Counted from the stretch's first letter, positions 29,701 to 38,856 are shown. The stretch is DNA of 64,000 nt from Anabaena minutissima FACHB-250 (GCF_014697125.1 NZ_JACJRG010000001.1:434001-498000); one strand, 5' to 3'. The notes: generated by a model not told the origin, from the sequence alone. A program made the numbers and translations.

Positions 29701-30116
29701 TCGATGACACCAACCCAGAATTATCAGGTATTGTGACATCTCTGGTAGATAAAGATGGTAAAGCGCAAAAAGGTTTCTTACGCCTCAACGATATTTTTAA
29801 CCTCGACCTCCCCGCCGAGTTAATTGTCCTGAGTGCTTGCGAAAGCGGTTTAGGTAAGGAAGTCCAAGGGGAAGGCTTAATAGGGTTGACAAGGGGACTA
29901 ATGTATGCAGGTTCAGCCCGGATAGTTGTGTCTTTGTGGAAGGTGAATGATCAAGCCACATCTTTATTAATGCAGGAATTATACACCCAAATCTTGAGGG
30001 AAGGGAAAACCCCGGCTGTAGCTTTGAGAGAGGCGCAATTGAAATTATGGCAACAAAAACAATGGCAAAACCCTCGTTTTTGGTCAGCTTTTACTATCCA
30101 GGGAAAGTGGGAATAA
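26754..30116 (+). CDS. TPR-CHAT domain protease
   Basis: 1120 residues. A hydrophobic N-terminal segment (about 18-38) may be a signal peptide or anchor. Ten nearly identical 40-residue tetratricopeptide repeats (core [16 protein letters not shown]) fill about 108-508, then a degenerate eleventh, a helical linker and a C-terminal CHAT domain (about 780-1120). The caspase-like dyad is intact: His in ATHGIF (about 979) and Cys in LSACESGLG (about 1028). CHAT proteases cleave partner proteins after activation, often by TPR-sensed signals. An in-frame palindromic repeat adds about 44 residues before the catalytic subdomain (29156-29289). The next gene, 200 bases on in the same direction, is a V8-like serine protease, a possible substrate or partner. 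Confidence 0.9.
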   Translation: MERSVKSQWRCWYCLAKVTRHGLIFLLSAVLLSESVGATQRNQRLQIAQQPENTQQNATRAAALKLTQEGVQLFQQGTAESLRQARDRWLEALKLWQQVDDKTGQAFILLGIGRTYDSLGEKQEALKYYNQALPLIRAVGDRGEETATLNNIGRVYADLGEKQEALKYLNQALPLIRAVGDRGGEAATLNNIGRTYDSLGEKQEALKYYNQALPLIRAVGDRGEETATLNNIGVVYSDLGEKQEALKYYNQALPLIRAVGDRGREATTLNNIGRVYADLGEKQEALKYYNQALPLLRTVGNRGGEAATLNNIGRTYDSLGEKQEALKYYNQALPLIRAVGDRGGEATTLNNIGLVYSSLGEKQEALKYYNQALPLFRAVGDRGGEATALNNIGRVYASLGDKQEALKYYNQALPLYRAVGDRGGEATALNNIGRVYDSLGEKQEALKYLNQALPLLRAVGDRGGEATALNNIGVVYSDLGEKQEALKYYDQALPLLQAVGDRGGEATTLFNLAYLERNRDNLQQARTHIQAAIDIIEDLRTKIIDQQLRTSYFASVQNYYKFYTDLLMQLHKKDPSQGYDALALHISERSRTRGLVELLTQANVDIRKNVDPKVIAEERRLNLLLDAREKQLSQLVSQKQPPTQLITATKEQIAALIKQQEDLKNQIRTTNPEYAALKYPQPLTLPQIQQQLDKDTVLLQYSLDKDRSYLWLVTPNSLNTYELPGSEQIEKAVRNLHQQLTRPLVAGATEEEKAQSFADTTKAAKELSQIILAPVAGKLGRKRLVVVADGVLHKIPFAVLADLTPQPPSLRGKGEQEKDKEKEQKQAQENNKLPSPLRGGVGGGVNYQPLLVNHEIITLPSVTSLATHRQQLKGRKPAPKTLAVMADPVFSADDTRVTGKAPQTSASLDLELERSALKRSLNNINRSGLDRLPGTRQEADAVLKMVSPQESLQAFDFDANYNFVTSQQLSQYRLLLFATHGIFDDTNPELSGIVTSLVDKDGKAQKGFLRLNDIFNLDLPAELIVLSACESGLGKEVQGEGLIGLTRGLMYAGSARIVVSLWKVNDQATSLLMQELYTQILREGKTPAVALREAQLKLWQQKQWQNPRFWSAFTIQGKWE
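27081..28280 (+). repeat. Ten 120-bp tandem repeats coding for TPRs
   Basis: The block repeats with an exact period of 120 bases (for example GGAGAAAAGCAAGA at 27111, 27231, 27351 and so on). Copies differ at only a few positions each, mainly in the GRTYDS/GRVYAD/GVVYSD segment. That indicates recent expansion or gene conversion. Confidence 0.95.
29156..29289. repeat. Palindromic repeat inserted in the CHAT frame
   Basis: 134 bases beginning TGACCTAACCCCCCAACC and ending GGGTTGGGGGAGGGGTCA, with inner hairpins (CTTCCCTACGAGGGAAG and CTCTCCGCTTCGGGGAG). It is translated without a stop. A half copy (CCTAACCCCCAACCCCTTCC) occurs at about 31327. Confidence 0.8.
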
Positions 30117-30190
30117 TTCGTAATTCGTAATTCGTAATTCGTAATTCGTAATGGGCTAACGCCCCGCTCCGCTAACGTAATTCATAATTT
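30113..30190. repeat. ATTCGTA heptad array with embedded GC-rich block
   Basis: Five or more ATTCGTA units follow the CHAT gene stop, interrupted by AACGCCCCGCTCCGCTAAC (30159-30177), then resume in degenerate form. The same core with one extra base sits within the STRR at 38776. Confidence 0.8.
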
Positions 30191-30315
30191 GTAAACAAGA
30201 TTATGGTGGCTCAAGTGATTAACTCTTCCTAACTCTCTGCGTCTCTGCGCCTCTGTGTGAAACATAAAGAATCTCATAGCATCACCAATGAATTTGTAAT
30301 TAAGGAGTTTGAAAA

Positions 30316-31278
30316 ATGACTAAAAAGCCTTTCTATAAGAAACCTTTGACTGTAATTTTCGCTTGCTTCCTCGCAGGAATTTTGAGTTTTACAACTTTAG
30401 GCAGTTGGGTATCTGTGCAAGCGAAAGAAACGAAAGCACCAGAATTTATTAAAATTGAAGATGCAGGTAAATTAAATCTATTAAGTAATAATAAGCCCTT
30501 CAAACCTGCTAATCTGCAACAATCAGAAAAACCCTATCCAGCAGACAGAGCAATTATTGGTTGGGATGACCGTATCCCGATGATTAGTAGAGAATATCCT
30601 TGGTCAACGATTGGGCGAGTGCAGGGAACAACTACTGATTTTAAAAATTATCATTGCACGGGAACTTTAATCAGTGAAAATCTGGTTTTAACAAATGCTC
30701 ATTGTGTGATTGACTCTAGAACCAATCAATTAAGTCGAGAAATTCGGTTTTTTCCTAATCTAATTAATGGTGTTGTTTCTAATAGAAGGGATATCGCTGT
30801 TGTTGAGCGTGTCATTTATGGTACTGATTTTACTGGAGATGAACTCAGTAATCAAATCAATGATTGGGCGGTGATGGTAATTGATAAACCACTTGGTCGT
30901 AAGTATGGTTATTTAGGTTGGCAATCTCTTTCTACTGCTAGTTTCTTGAAAAATCAAGATAAACTCTTCTTTGTTGGTTATTCTGGTGACTTCCCTGATA
31001 CTAGAAAAAAAGGCTATGAGTTCCTGTCTGCTGGTCGCGGTTGGACTGCTTCATATCAAGCTGGATGCGGTATTGTTCAGGAGAAGCAGGGCGTATTATT
31101 CCATGATTGCGATACTACTGGGGGTTCTTCCGGTGGAGCTATCATTGGCTTAATTGGTGGTGAGCCTTATATTGTGGCGTTGAATAATGCGGAAATGACA
31201 GATTCACGCACAAGGCGGGGGATTATTAATCTGGCGGTAAAGGTTGATTTCTTGGATAGGTTGTTTGGGAGAAATTAA
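30316..31278 (+). CDS. Secreted V8/trypsin-like serine protease
   Basis: 320 residues. A signal peptide or anchor fills the first 36 residues (basic KKPFYKKP, hydrophobic FACFLAGILSF). The trypsin fold begins near residue 75 and carries the triad: His about 129 in LTNAHCV, Asp about 183 in NDWAVM, Ser about 272 in TTGGSSGGA. The pattern fits the glutamyl endopeptidase (V8, S1B) group. SD-like AAGGAG lies 8 bases before the ATG. The region between signal and catalytic domain may be a propeptide. It is encoded 200 bases after the TPR-CHAT gene in the same direction, separated by a repeat array. Whether both act together is unknown. If both are exported, they may meet in the periplasm. Confidence 0.88.
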   Translation: MTKKPFYKKPLTVIFACFLAGILSFTTLGSWVSVQAKETKAPEFIKIEDAGKLNLLSNNKPFKPANLQQSEKPYPADRAIIGWDDRIPMISREYPWSTIGRVQGTTTDFKNYHCTGTLISENLVLTNAHCVIDSRTNQLSREIRFFPNLINGVVSNRRDIAVVERVIYGTDFTGDELSNQINDWAVMVIDKPLGRKYGYLGWQSLSTASFLKNQDKLFFVGYSGDFPDTRKKGYEFLSAGRGWTASYQAGCGIVQEKQGVLFHDCDTTGGSSGGAIIGLIGGEPYIVALNNAEMTDSRTRRGIINLAVKVDFLDRLFGRN

Positions 31279-31393
31279 TTCTTAGACTTCTTGTATAAAT
31301 AACGTCGTGTGCAACTTTCTCTGAAACCTAACCCCCAACCCCTTCCCTACAAGGGAAGGGGAGCAGGAATCAAAGCCTCTCTACTTGCAGGGG

Positions 31394-31623
31394 CTACGGT
31401 GTACACACAAGTGCTACCCACATACATTTCAGAACCTTGAGAAAATTCTTAACTGTCATGTTGAATGTAGCGACAGCGAAATGAAACATCTAGAGACTAC
31501 GGTGCAAGTCCGAGATTCTTCCTTCCAGTTCCTTCCCTTCGCTCAGGACTCCACTCAGAATGACATTTCAGGGCTATAAAGCAAGTGGTGACCGGGATTT
31601 TAAGACTTGTGTGTACACTGTAG
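31394..31623. mobile_element. MITE with 19-bp inverted ends and target duplication
   Basis: 230 bases with ends CTACGGTGTACACACAAGT and, inverted, CTACAGTGTACACACAAGT (18 of 19 match). The direct repeat TTGCAGGGG stands on the left (31385-31393) and two bases beyond the right end (31626-31634). No transposase. The interior holds another common repeat (GAGATTCTTCC / CAGAATGACA). Confidence 0.85.
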
Positions 31624-31790
31624 CCTTGCAGGGGAGAGGTTTGGAGAGGGGTTTCCCAACCTACTACTGTTGAGGTGAAATAGTAGATTTTGTATGGGGT
31701 GTTACAGAAATTAGTGACTGAGTTTGTCAAAGAGTGGTGCGATCGCCTATAAAATAAATATAAATAATAAATTTAGTCTTTTGAATTTCA

Positions 31791-31813
31791 TAATTGACAA
31801 ATAATGTCAATTA
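31791..31813. promoter_or_regulatory. Operator-like dyad before the XRE regulator
   Basis: TAATTGACA, 5-base AATAA spacer, TGTCAATTA: perfect 9-bp arms, ending 42 bases before the XRE start codon. Placement and symmetry suit autoregulation by a dimeric HTH protein. Inference only. Confidence 0.5.
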
Positions 31814-31855
31814 ATTTACCAAAAAACTTTAATTTCTGCAAAGGGAGCATGAGGT

Positions 31856-32146
31856 ATGGATATGCAAGTCCTGAGAGAGCGTGCTGGTATCAGCCGCGCG
31901 GAAGTTGCCTTCAGGCTTGCAATCAGTGAAACTAGCGTTCGCAATTGGGAAGCTGGGCGGACTGAACCTACAATGACCCCAAAAAAATACTTGGAAGCGT
32001 TACGTATATTTAAATGTACACCGGAAGAATTGGCGATCGCTAGCGAAAAGTCAATTAATCAACGACATAAGCGTAAACCAGGAAGGCCCAGACGCTTTCC
32101 AGAAGATCAGGTAACACAGGTAACTGATTCGCCAGTTTGCAGCTGA
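31856..32146 (+). CDS. XRE-family regulator with AT-hook-like tail
   Basis: 96 residues. A helix-turn-helix of the Cro/CI type fills about residues 1-62 (LRERAGISRAEVAFRLAISE, then TSVRNWEAGRTEP). The tail contains KRKPGRPRRFPED, whose GRP core flanked by basic residues resembles an AT-hook that binds the minor groove of AT-rich DNA. AGGGAGC lies 10 bases before the ATG. A 9-bp dyad upstream may be its own operator. The next gene is pdhB, 174 bases downstream, with no clear functional link. A short DNA-binding protein of this layout is common in Nostoc relatives. Confidence 0.85.
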   Translation: MDMQVLRERAGISRAEVAFRLAISETSVRNWEAGRTEPTMTPKKYLEALRIFKCTPEELAIASEKSINQRHKRKPGRPRRFPEDQVTQVTDSPVCS

Positions 32147-32320
32147 TAGCCTGCTAATTCAAAGTCTATCTAAAAGTAGATAACTTTGGCTTAAATTCAC
32201 AGTAGATAATTGCTGGATGATAACTTTTTCTAACTGATCTCTAACTAGTGCGATCGCTCACCGTATTGGACGCGGTAGCGCGATAAGATTCTAAAACAAT
32301 AGTTGTAAAAAAAGGTCTAA

Positions 32321-33304
32321 ATGGCAGAAACACTATTTTTCAACGCTTTGCGGGAAGCCATTGATGAAGAAATGGCGCGTGATTCCAGCGTATTTGTTCT
32401 TGGTGAAGACGTAGGACACTATGGCGGTTCTTACAAAGTTACCAAAGACCTACACCAAAAGTATGGTGACTTGAGAGTTTTAGATACTCCCATCGCCGAA
32501 AACAGCTTTACTGGTATAGCAGTAGGCGCAGCAATGACTGGGTTACGTCCGATAATTGAAGGCATGAACATGGGCTTTTTGCTCCTAGCCTTTAATCAAA
32601 TCTCTAACAACGCTGGGATGTTGCGTTACACTTCCGGCGGTAACTTTAAGATTCCAATGGTGATTCGTGGCCCAGGTGGTGTAGGTAGACAACTGGGTGC
32701 AGAACACTCCCAACGTCTAGAAGCTTACTTCCAAGCCGTCCCAGGATTGAAGATTGTCACCTGTTCTACCCCTTACAACGCCAAAGGACTACTAAAAGCT
32801 GCTATCCGTGACGATAACCCAGTATTGTTCTTTGAACACGTTTTACTTTACAACTTAAAAGAAAATCTACCAGATGAAGAATACGTACTTCCCTTAGATA
32901 AAGCAGAGGTTGTCCGTAAAGGTAAAGATGTCACAATTTTAACTTACTCACGGATGCGTCATCATGTGATGCAAGCTGTAAAACCTTTAGAAAAACAAGG
33001 TTACGACCCAGAAGTAATTGATTTAATATCACTCAAACCATTAGATTTTGATACCATTGGTGCATCAATACGGAAAACCCATCGCGTCATTGTGGTAGAA
33101 GAATGTATGCGAACCGGCGGTATTGGCGCGGAATTAGTCGCATCCATTAACGATCGCCTATTTGATGAATTGGATGCCCCAGTGCTAAGATTATCCTCCC
33201 AAGACATCCCTACCCCTTACAACGGCGCGCTGGAACGCCTGACGATTATTCAGCCAGAGCAAATTGTGGAAGCCGTGCAGAAAATGGTAGCAATGCGAGT
33301 CTAG
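32321..33304 (+). CDS. pdhB: Pyruvate dehydrogenase E1 component, beta subunit
   Basis: 327 residues. Typical E1-beta features: [13 protein letters not shown] at the start, [29 protein letters not shown] and [10 protein letters not shown] near the C-terminal domain. With E1-alpha it decarboxylates pyruvate and transfers the acetyl group to lipoylated E2; lipA at 15075 supplies the cofactor. The alpha subunit gene is not in this window, the usual situation in cyanobacteria. The intergenic sequence to secD is filled with repeats. Confidence 0.95.
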   Translation: MAETLFFNALREAIDEEMARDSSVFVLGEDVGHYGGSYKVTKDLHQKYGDLRVLDTPIAENSFTGIAVGAAMTGLRPIIEGMNMGFLLLAFNQISNNAGMLRYTSGGNFKIPMVIRGPGGVGRQLGAEHSQRLEAYFQAVPGLKIVTCSTPYNAKGLLKAAIRDDNPVLFFEHVLLYNLKENLPDEEYVLPLDKAEVVRKGKDVTILTYSRMRHHVMQAVKPLEKQGYDPEVIDLISLKPLDFDTIGASIRKTHRVIVVEECMRTGGIGAELVASINDRLFDELDAPVLRLSSQDIPTPYNGALERLTIIQPEQIVEAVQKMVAMRV

Positions 33305-33309
33305 GGAAT

Positions 33310-33415
33310 AGGGACTGGGGACTGGGGATTTTAGATTTTGGATTGAATAATCTAAAATCTAAAATTGCAAATCCACTCATTGAAAGGCTGGGGATTGGGG
33401 ACTGGGGACTGGAGA
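33310..33415. repeat. Dispersed repeat, copy A
   Basis: Contains GATTGAATAATCTAAAATCT and TTGCAAATCCACTCATTGAA between GGGGACTGGGGA heptads. The same block occurs inverted at 43862 and 63784. Confidence 0.85.
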
Positions 33416-33460
33416 GACAAAGAAGAACTTTTTCCCTTTACCCTACTCGCTACTCTCTTA

Positions 33461-33569
33461 CTCCTCACTCCTCACTCCTCACTCAGCACTCAGCACTCAG
33501 CACTCCTCACTCAGCACTCAGCACTCCTCACTCAGCACTCAGCACTCCTCACTCAGCACTCAGCACTCA
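33461..33569. repeat. Heptanucleotide tandem repeat (STRR)
   Basis: Fifteen or so units of ACTCCTC/ACTCAGC in the pdhB-secD intergenic region, ending about 50 bases before the secD start. Confidence 0.9.
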
Positions 33570-33620
33570 TAACTGATGCAAAGAGCGTTATTATAGCGTT
33601 TGTCAGTTGCGAGTTATGGT

Positions 33621-35048
33621 ATGCAGAGACAGCGATCGCTTTTAGCGTTGATATTCGTTTTAGTCATAGCCGCCGTTGCGGCCATTGCGTTGATTCCTGT
33701 CCCCTTGGGGTTAGACTTACGCGGGGGTTCACAGCTTACTATCCAGGTAAAACCCTCAGCCGAAATCAAGCAAATCACCGAACGTGAATTAGACGGGGTG
33801 AAAAAAGTTGTCGAAGGACGGATTAATAGCCTTGGTGTTTCCGAACCCATCATTGATAAAGTTGTCGGTTCAAATAAAATCGTTGTGCAGTTACCAGGGG
33901 TGAATGACCCAGAACAAGCAGAACGAGTATTGGGTGGTACAGCACAGTTAGAATTCCGCCAACAAAAACCCAATACAGAAACTCAATTATTTGCTTTTCA
34001 AGCATCACGGGCAGAACTAAAAGTCAAGCAAGAAGAATTAAGAAAAAGTAACGATCAAGACGCAATTAATAAAAATTTAGAAGATTTACAGAAAAATAAT
34101 CAAGCGATCGCCGAATTGTTTGAGAGTACCAACCCACCGCTTGATGGTCAATACCTCAAAGATGCTAATGGTGAACCCACCCAACAAGGTAATAACTGGA
34201 ATGTTGCCATTCGCTTTAATGAAAAAGGTGGTGAACTATTTGCCCAACTGACAAAAAATCTCGCAGGTACAGGGCGTAGCATCGGTATTTTTCTCGATAA
34301 TGAACTAATTAGCGCGCCAGTTGTTGGGGTAGAATTTGCATCTACTGGTATTACGGGTGGTGCTGCGGTGATTACTGGTAGATTCACAGCCCAACAAGCC
34401 AATGATTTAGGCGTACAATTACGCGGTGGTGCTTTACCTGTACCAGTGGAAATTGCCGAAATTCGCACAGTTGGGGCAACCTTGGGTAAAGACAGTATCA
34501 CCAGCAGCATCTATGCTGGGATTGGCGGTCTGATTTTAGTATTAATATTTATGGTGGTGTACTATAGACTACCAGGATTAATTGCGGATTTATCCTTAAT
34601 CGTCTACGCCATCTTGACTTGGGCTAGCTTTTCTCTATTAGATGTAACCCTCACACTACCAGGAATCGCTGGTTTTATTCTCAGTATCGGCATGGCAGTA
34701 GACGCAAATGTGCTAATTTTTGAACGCACACGGGAAGAATTAAGGGCTGGTAAATCACTGTATCGTTCTGTAGAGTCCGGCTTTTACCGTGCTTTTTCCA
34801 GTATCTTAGATGGCAACGTGACAACATTAATCGCCTGTGCAGCACTATTTTGGTTGGGTGCTGGTTTAGTTAAAGGCTTTGCTGTCACTCTAGCTTTGGG
34901 TGTAGTAGTCAGTATGTTTACAGCAATTACCTGTAGTCGCAGCTTAATGTTTGTCGCCATTTCCATTCCCGCACTGCGTAAACCAGAACTATTTTGTCCA
35001 AACCTGCCAGCATCAGGGGCATCTAACAAGGCAGAGGTAGCTCAATGA
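33621..35048 (+). CDS. secD: Protein translocase subunit SecD
   Basis: 475 residues from ATG 33621 ([12 protein letters not shown]); the open frame extends a little upstream from a TTG but the Met before the first membrane helix is the natural start. TM1, the signature DLRGGSQL, a periplasmic domain and five C-terminal helices with [18 protein letters not shown]. SecDF uses the proton gradient to help pull secreted proteins out of the SecYEG channel, in plasma and thylakoid membranes of cyanobacteria. The periplasmic region holds an extended charged insert (about 125-165), common in cyanobacterial SecD. It overlaps secF by four bases (ATGA). Confidence 0.97.
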   Translation: MQRQRSLLALIFVLVIAAVAAIALIPVPLGLDLRGGSQLTIQVKPSAEIKQITERELDGVKKVVEGRINSLGVSEPIIDKVVGSNKIVVQLPGVNDPEQAERVLGGTAQLEFRQQKPNTETQLFAFQASRAELKVKQEELRKSNDQDAINKNLEDLQKNNQAIAELFESTNPPLDGQYLKDANGEPTQQGNNWNVAIRFNEKGGELFAQLTKNLAGTGRSIGIFLDNELISAPVVGVEFASTGITGGAAVITGRFTAQQANDLGVQLRGGALPVPVEIAEIRTVGATLGKDSITSSIYAGIGGLILVLIFMVVYYRLPGLIADLSLIVYAILTWASFSLLDVTLTLPGIAGFILSIGMAVDANVLIFERTREELRAGKSLYRSVESGFYRAFSSILDGNVTTLIACAALFWLGAGLVKGFAVTLALGVVVSMFTAITCSRSLMFVAISIPALRKPELFCPNLPASGASNKAEVAQ

Positions 35049-36028
35049 AACTCAGTATTAACAAATCGCGATCGCTCTGGTGGACTATTTCTTGTGCCAT
35101 CACCTTAGCTGGTATCATCTCAATGGTGATTTCTTGGCAAAACCCCAACATTCGCGCCCCCCTACGTCCGAGTTTAGATTTTGTTGGTGGCACAAGATTA
35201 CAATTTGAACGAGATTGTACCAAACCAGGGAACTGTGACCAGCCATTAGATATTAACGTTGTGCGGGAAGTCGCTAAAGCCCAAGGACTTGGGGATAGCA
35301 GCATCCAAATCATTGCTGACAAAGAAACACGCCAAGATAATGGCATCTTAATTCGCACAAAAAACTTAGATCGCGAACAGCGTACCAATTTACAAACCGC
35401 CTTAAGTGAAAAAGTCGGCACTTTTGATGAGCAGAAAAATCAAATTGACACCGTAGGGCCGACCTTGGGGCGAGAGTTGTTTACCTCTGGTATCATCGCC
35501 TTAATAGTTTCTTTTGGACTCATCATTGCTTATTTAAGCTTTCGGTTTCAGTTAGATTACGCCGTATTTGCAATTATTGCCCTGCTTCATGATGTACTCA
35601 TCACAACAGGAATCTTCTCAATTTTCGGTTTGGTTTTCGGCACGGAAGTAGATAGCTTATTTATCGTAGCTCTACTAACCATTACAGGTTTTTCTGTCAA
35701 CGATACAGTAGTAATTTACGATCGCATTCGGGAAACATTAAAACTAAATCCTAACCAACCGATTACTGAGATTGTTGATGATGCAGTTAACCAAACTTTA
35801 GGCAGATCAATCAATACAACTTTGACCACCATGCTGCCATTGTTCGCTATCTTCCTATTTGGTGGTGAAACCCTGAAAAACTTCGCTTTAGCTCTAATTT
35901 TTGGCTTCATCGCCGGAGTATACTCCAGTATTTTCATCGCCAGCACCCTTTTAACAGTGTGGCGCGAACGTACAGCTAAATCCACAGTGGTAGCGACTGC
36001 TGGAGTAACTGATACATCTGTCGAGTAG
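35045..36028 (+). CDS. secF: Protein translocase subunit SecF
   Basis: 327 residues, six predicted membrane helices, signature [12 protein letters not shown] after TM1 and [16 protein letters not shown] in the RND-like core. It starts inside the secD stop (ATGA), so translation is coupled and the two form one transcription unit. It forms the SecDF membrane motor. A run of TTTTGAC heptads follows at about 36065-36101. Confidence 0.97.
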   Translation: MKLSINKSRSLWWTISCAITLAGIISMVISWQNPNIRAPLRPSLDFVGGTRLQFERDCTKPGNCDQPLDINVVREVAKAQGLGDSSIQIIADKETRQDNGILIRTKNLDREQRTNLQTALSEKVGTFDEQKNQIDTVGPTLGRELFTSGIIALIVSFGLIIAYLSFRFQLDYAVFAIIALLHDVLITTGIFSIFGLVFGTEVDSLFIVALLTITGFSVNDTVVIYDRIRETLKLNPNQPITEIVDDAVNQTLGRSINTTLTTMLPLFAIFLFGGETLKNFALALIFGFIAGVYSSIFIASTLLTVWRERTAKSTVVATAGVTDTSVE

Positions 36029-36129
36029 TCAAGAGTCAACAGTCCCCAGGAGTTATTTAATTAATTTTGATTTTTGACTTTTGACTTTTGACTTTTAACT
36101 TGATTTGTCCCCAGTCCCTAGAATTGCCT

Positions 36130-36528
36130 ATGACTCAACCAGAACAACCTGCAATTCCTGGCAATGAACAATCTTTAGCACAACAAGTCCAAAAGCTGCA
36201 CCAGTTGACTGTGTATGGGAGGTGGCTATTTGTTGGGTTTTTATGGTTGACAATTGCGCCTCTATGTTTGTGGAATCTCCGCTCAGAAATTAGCTTGTGG
36301 CAACAATACTTTACTTGGGCAGCAGTGCGCTATGGACTTTTTTACCATCCACTATCTGCGATCGGTTTAGCTTTTTGTATTGGGATGACTACTTCTGTTT
36401 TAGTTTGGCAAAGTCGAAATATTTTGCTGGGTTTACCACGCCAAGAACAGCAACGCCTAGAAAAACAAGTATTTCAGATCCGCCAGCAAGGCCCTACTCA
36501 TCCTTTGTGGAAGTGGGTGTGTCAATAG
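36130..36528 (+). CDS. Conserved hypothetical two-helix membrane protein
   Basis: 132 residues from ATG 36130 (MTQPEQPAIPGNEQ). Two likely membrane segments (about 38-60 and 80-104), and a C-terminal tail rich in Gln and Arg (PRQEQQRLEKQVFQIRQQ) that is probably cytoplasmic and helical. No enzymatic motif. I recognise it only as a type of small membrane protein that follows secDF in Nostoc relatives. A role in export is suggested by position alone. Upstream in-frame extension to 36088 is repeat-derived. Confidence 0.7.
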   Translation: MTQPEQPAIPGNEQSLAQQVQKLHQLTVYGRWLFVGFLWLTIAPLCLWNLRSEISLWQQYFTWAAVRYGLFYHPLSAIGLAFCIGMTTSVLVWQSRNILLGLPRQEQQRLEKQVFQIRQQGPTHPLWKWVCQ

Positions 36529-36670
36529 CCATTAGTTTTTCCCTGCTCCCTGCTCCCTGTCCCCTGTCCCCTGTCCCCTATCCCTGTTGCATACACATAC
36601 ACGAACTCCGTAATTTCTTGCACAATATGATGTGAAGACAGTAAAACTACTGCCACATCGGAGTGCCTAC

Positions 36671-37144
36671 ATGATGAACTACCCTCAGATTCAGTTTCGG
36701 GAACATCGCCACGCTGAAATAGACCTTTACCAACTCCAAGAATTATTTAATCTTGCAGCTTTTTGGGCTAAAGGACGCAGTATTGAGGATTTGAGTATAG
36801 CTATTACCAACAGCGATCCAGTGATTTCTGTATGGGATGCAGAAAAACTAATTGGTTTTGCCAGGGCAAATTCTGATTGTATCTATCGGGCGACAATTTG
36901 GGATGTGGTAATTCACCCAGAGTATCAGGGTACTGGACTAGGCAGCAAATTAGTCGAAACTGTTTTAAGTCATCCTCGGATGCAGGTTGAGCGAGTTTAC
37001 TTGATGACTACTCACCAACAAAAATTCTACGAAAAAATTGGTTTCCAAGCTAATAGCACTACAACTATGGTGTTGGACAACCAATCGAATATTAGCACTA
37101 TAAATACTGCGGAAGTTCAGCTTCAAGAATCGCTAGGGGCATAG
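36671..37144 (+). CDS. GNAT-family N-acetyltransferase
   Basis: 157 residues from ATG 36671 (MMNYPQIQFREH). Acetyl-CoA site segment VVIHPEYQGTGLGSKLV (motif A, Q/RxxGxG/A as QGTGLG) and the C-terminal YEKIGF. It resembles the Ycf52-like acetyltransferase at 42957 in the segment GFARANSDCIYRATIWDVVI, so the two are paralogues. Acetylates an amine or protein N-terminus; substrate unknown. Its 3' end overlaps the convergent degenerate kinase gene by 47 bases. No clear SD. Confidence 0.82.
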   Translation: MMNYPQIQFREHRHAEIDLYQLQELFNLAAFWAKGRSIEDLSIAITNSDPVISVWDAEKLIGFARANSDCIYRATIWDVVIHPEYQGTGLGSKLVETVLSHPRMQVERVYLMTTHQQKFYEKIGFQANSTTTMVLDNQSNISTINTAEVQLQESLGA

Positions 37145-38018
37145 ATATTTGTAGTCTAGTTAAAGGCTCTCTTTCCGAGACGGGAGATGGTAAAATATCT
37201 AACTTGCCTCCCATCACATCTAACAGCTTTTGATTAAGTAATAGCTTCATACCTGAAGACAGACCAGTTTGATCTGGCTCAAGATTAACAGACTTATCGT
37301 CTGATGTAAGCAAATCTATAGATTCATGATTCAGGAAAGCATGATTAGGTAAATCTAGACAAATTTGGACAAAATCACTATCAATAGAAGTAGAAATACA
37401 AATACTGCCTTCTGACATCTGATAAATAGCAGTATCGACTAAATTCAGTAATATTTGCCTGAACCACCGTTTGTCAGCCAAAATACAAGTCTCGCTATCT
37501 GGAGGCAAAATTCGCAACTTTAAATTGCGATCTACTGCCAGCATATAAGTTAAGTTATAAACTTCTTGTAAAATCTCAGCTAAAGGTTGGGGCTGAATGT
37601 CTAGCTTGTTAGTCCCGTGTTCTGTTCGGACAACATTGAGAATTTCATCCATTAAATGTAATAGCTTTAATGCCCGTTCATGAGCTTGGGCAATAAATTC
37701 ACGCTCTTCTGCTGGATCTTCGCATAAATCCGACAAAATTAACTGATGTAACCCAATCAGACCATTGAGAGGCGATCGCAATTCATGGGTAGTCCGCGCT
37801 AAAAATCCCCCTTTAAATTGGCTCATTTCCTTAGCCATTTCATATGCTAGCTGCGTGTTCTTGATCTCTTCTGGGAATGATAGCGTCTGCTGTTTATCTG
37901 TTGGCTTTATTGCTGAATCACTAGCAATGGAATTTACAGAACGTTTTGTTAGTAATCCACGATAACCCACCCCTATTAATAGTCCTAAGCCGAGATATAT
38001 CCAGTTACTCCAATTCAT
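37098..38018 (-). CDS. Membrane-anchored histidine kinase with degenerate ATPase domain
   Basis: 306 residues. One N-terminal membrane segment (about 5-22), a short linker, a HisKA-type helix pair with His in ARTTHELRSPLNG, and a HATPase-like C-terminal domain. The ATP-binding boxes are poor: the N box reads LLNLVDTAIYQ without the Asn, no DxGxG box is recognisable, and the G box is GLSSGMKLLL. It probably cannot phosphorylate itself and may act as a phospho-acceptor or dimer partner. The 3' end overlaps the GNAT gene by 47 bases, so each gene's tail is constrained by the other. Confidence 0.8.
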   Translation of the reverse strand: MNWSNWIYLGLGLLIGVGYRGLLTKRSVNSIASDSAIKPTDKQQTLSFPEEIKNTQLAYEMAKEMSQFKGGFLARTTHELRSPLNGLIGLHQLILSDLCEDPAEEREFIAQAHERALKLLHLMDEILNVVRTEHGTNKLDIQPQPLAEILQEVYNLTYMLAVDRNLKLRILPPDSETCILADKRWFRQILLNLVDTAIYQMSEGSICISTSIDSDFVQICLDLPNHAFLNHESIDLLTSDDKSVNLEPDQTGLSSGMKLLLNQKLLDVMGGKLDILPSPVSEREPLTRLQISMPLAILEAELPQYL

Positions 38019-38082
38019 AATTTGGCAGTTATTAACTTTTTAATTGACCACAAAAATGAAAAATCAGTTTCCAACTTAAATA

Positions 38083-38679
38083 TTAAACATCTAAGTTTAC
38101 TGCACCTTGACGTAAAATTTGCCAATTGCTACCTGTCCATTTAGCAACAGTAGAAGGTTGACTCAGTGCAGTATTTTTACTGGAAAATTCCGTGGCTGTG
38201 GATTCCCAAGTCATTACTTCAGCGAACTGAGCCGCAATTTCTGCCATAGTTTCTAAAGCTGGCTGACCTGACAAATTAGCACTAGTAGTAGCTAGAGGGC
38301 CTGTTTGAGACAAAATTTTTTGAGCGATCGCACTTTTCGGAACTCGAATCCCAATTGTTGTGGGGTCAGTCGGATTCATCGCTTTTGGGACGCGATCGCT
38401 AGACGGTAAAACTAATGTCAATCCCCCCGGCCAATACTGATCTACAACTTGCTGCCAAATCTGATATTCTGCTTCACTACCTTGGACATAAGGCCATAAA
38501 TCTTCTGCATCAGCCGCCATCAAAATTAAAGGCTTATCTTGACTGCGCTGTTTAGTAGCAAAAATTAACGCCGCTTTTTCTGGTAAAACTGCCAGTGCTG
38601 GAACAGTATCCGTAGGAAAACTGACTACAAAACCAGAACGCGCGCCAGCTATTAATTCTTCTAAAGAAACTTTGGTCAT
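38083..38679 (-). CDS. tsaC: Threonylcarbamoyl-AMP synthase (TsaC/Sua5 family)
   Basis: 198 residues. YrdC fold with FPTDTVPALAV, KQRSQDKPLIL, WPGGLTLVLP and TTSANLSGQP, the substrate-binding segments of the family. It makes threonylcarbamoyl-AMP from Thr, bicarbonate and ATP, the first step of the tRNA t6A37 modification; the ligase TsaD is at 45968. Short form without a separate Sua5 domain. Upstream, the intergenic stretch to prmC is an STRR. Confidence 0.93.
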   Translation of the reverse strand: MTKVSLEELIAGARSGFVVSFPTDTVPALAVLPEKAALIFATKQRSQDKPLILMAADAEDLWPYVQGSEAEYQIWQQVVDQYWPGGLTLVLPSSDRVPKAMNPTDPTTIGIRVPKSAIAQKILSQTGPLATTSANLSGQPALETMAEIAAQFAEVMTWESTATEFSSKNTALSQPSTVAKWTGSNWQILRQGAVNLDV

Positions 38680-38720
38680 AATTATGACTATGAGTTACGC
38701 CAACCATCACTTAAACTACC

Positions 38721-38856
38721 CATAACTCATAACTTAGCACTCATAACTCACCATTCATAACTCAGCACGCTGCTCAACGCCCCGCTACCGCTAACAGCAC
38801 TCACTACTCATAACTCAGCACTCACCACTCAGCACTCAGCACTCACCACCACTCAC
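38721..38856. repeat. Heptanucleotide repeat (STRR) with an embedded block
   Basis: Units of ACTCATA/ACTCAGC/ACTCACC, interrupted by AACGCCCCGCTACCGCTAAC (38776-38795). On the minus strand it runs into the 3' end of prmC and codes for the last residues. Confidence 0.85.

Larger units (their letters stand above)
31279..31855. other. Repeat-rich intergenic region
   Basis: Holds a half copy of the CHAT-gene palindrome (31327-31369), its continuation interrupted by a MITE (31394-31623), and the operator-like dyad before the XRE gene. The ORFs on both strands here are repeat-derived. Confidence 0.75.

Noticed and set aside
31385..31730. 64- and 77-residue ORFs on opposite strands
   Set aside because: Both lie in the MITE and its host repeat.
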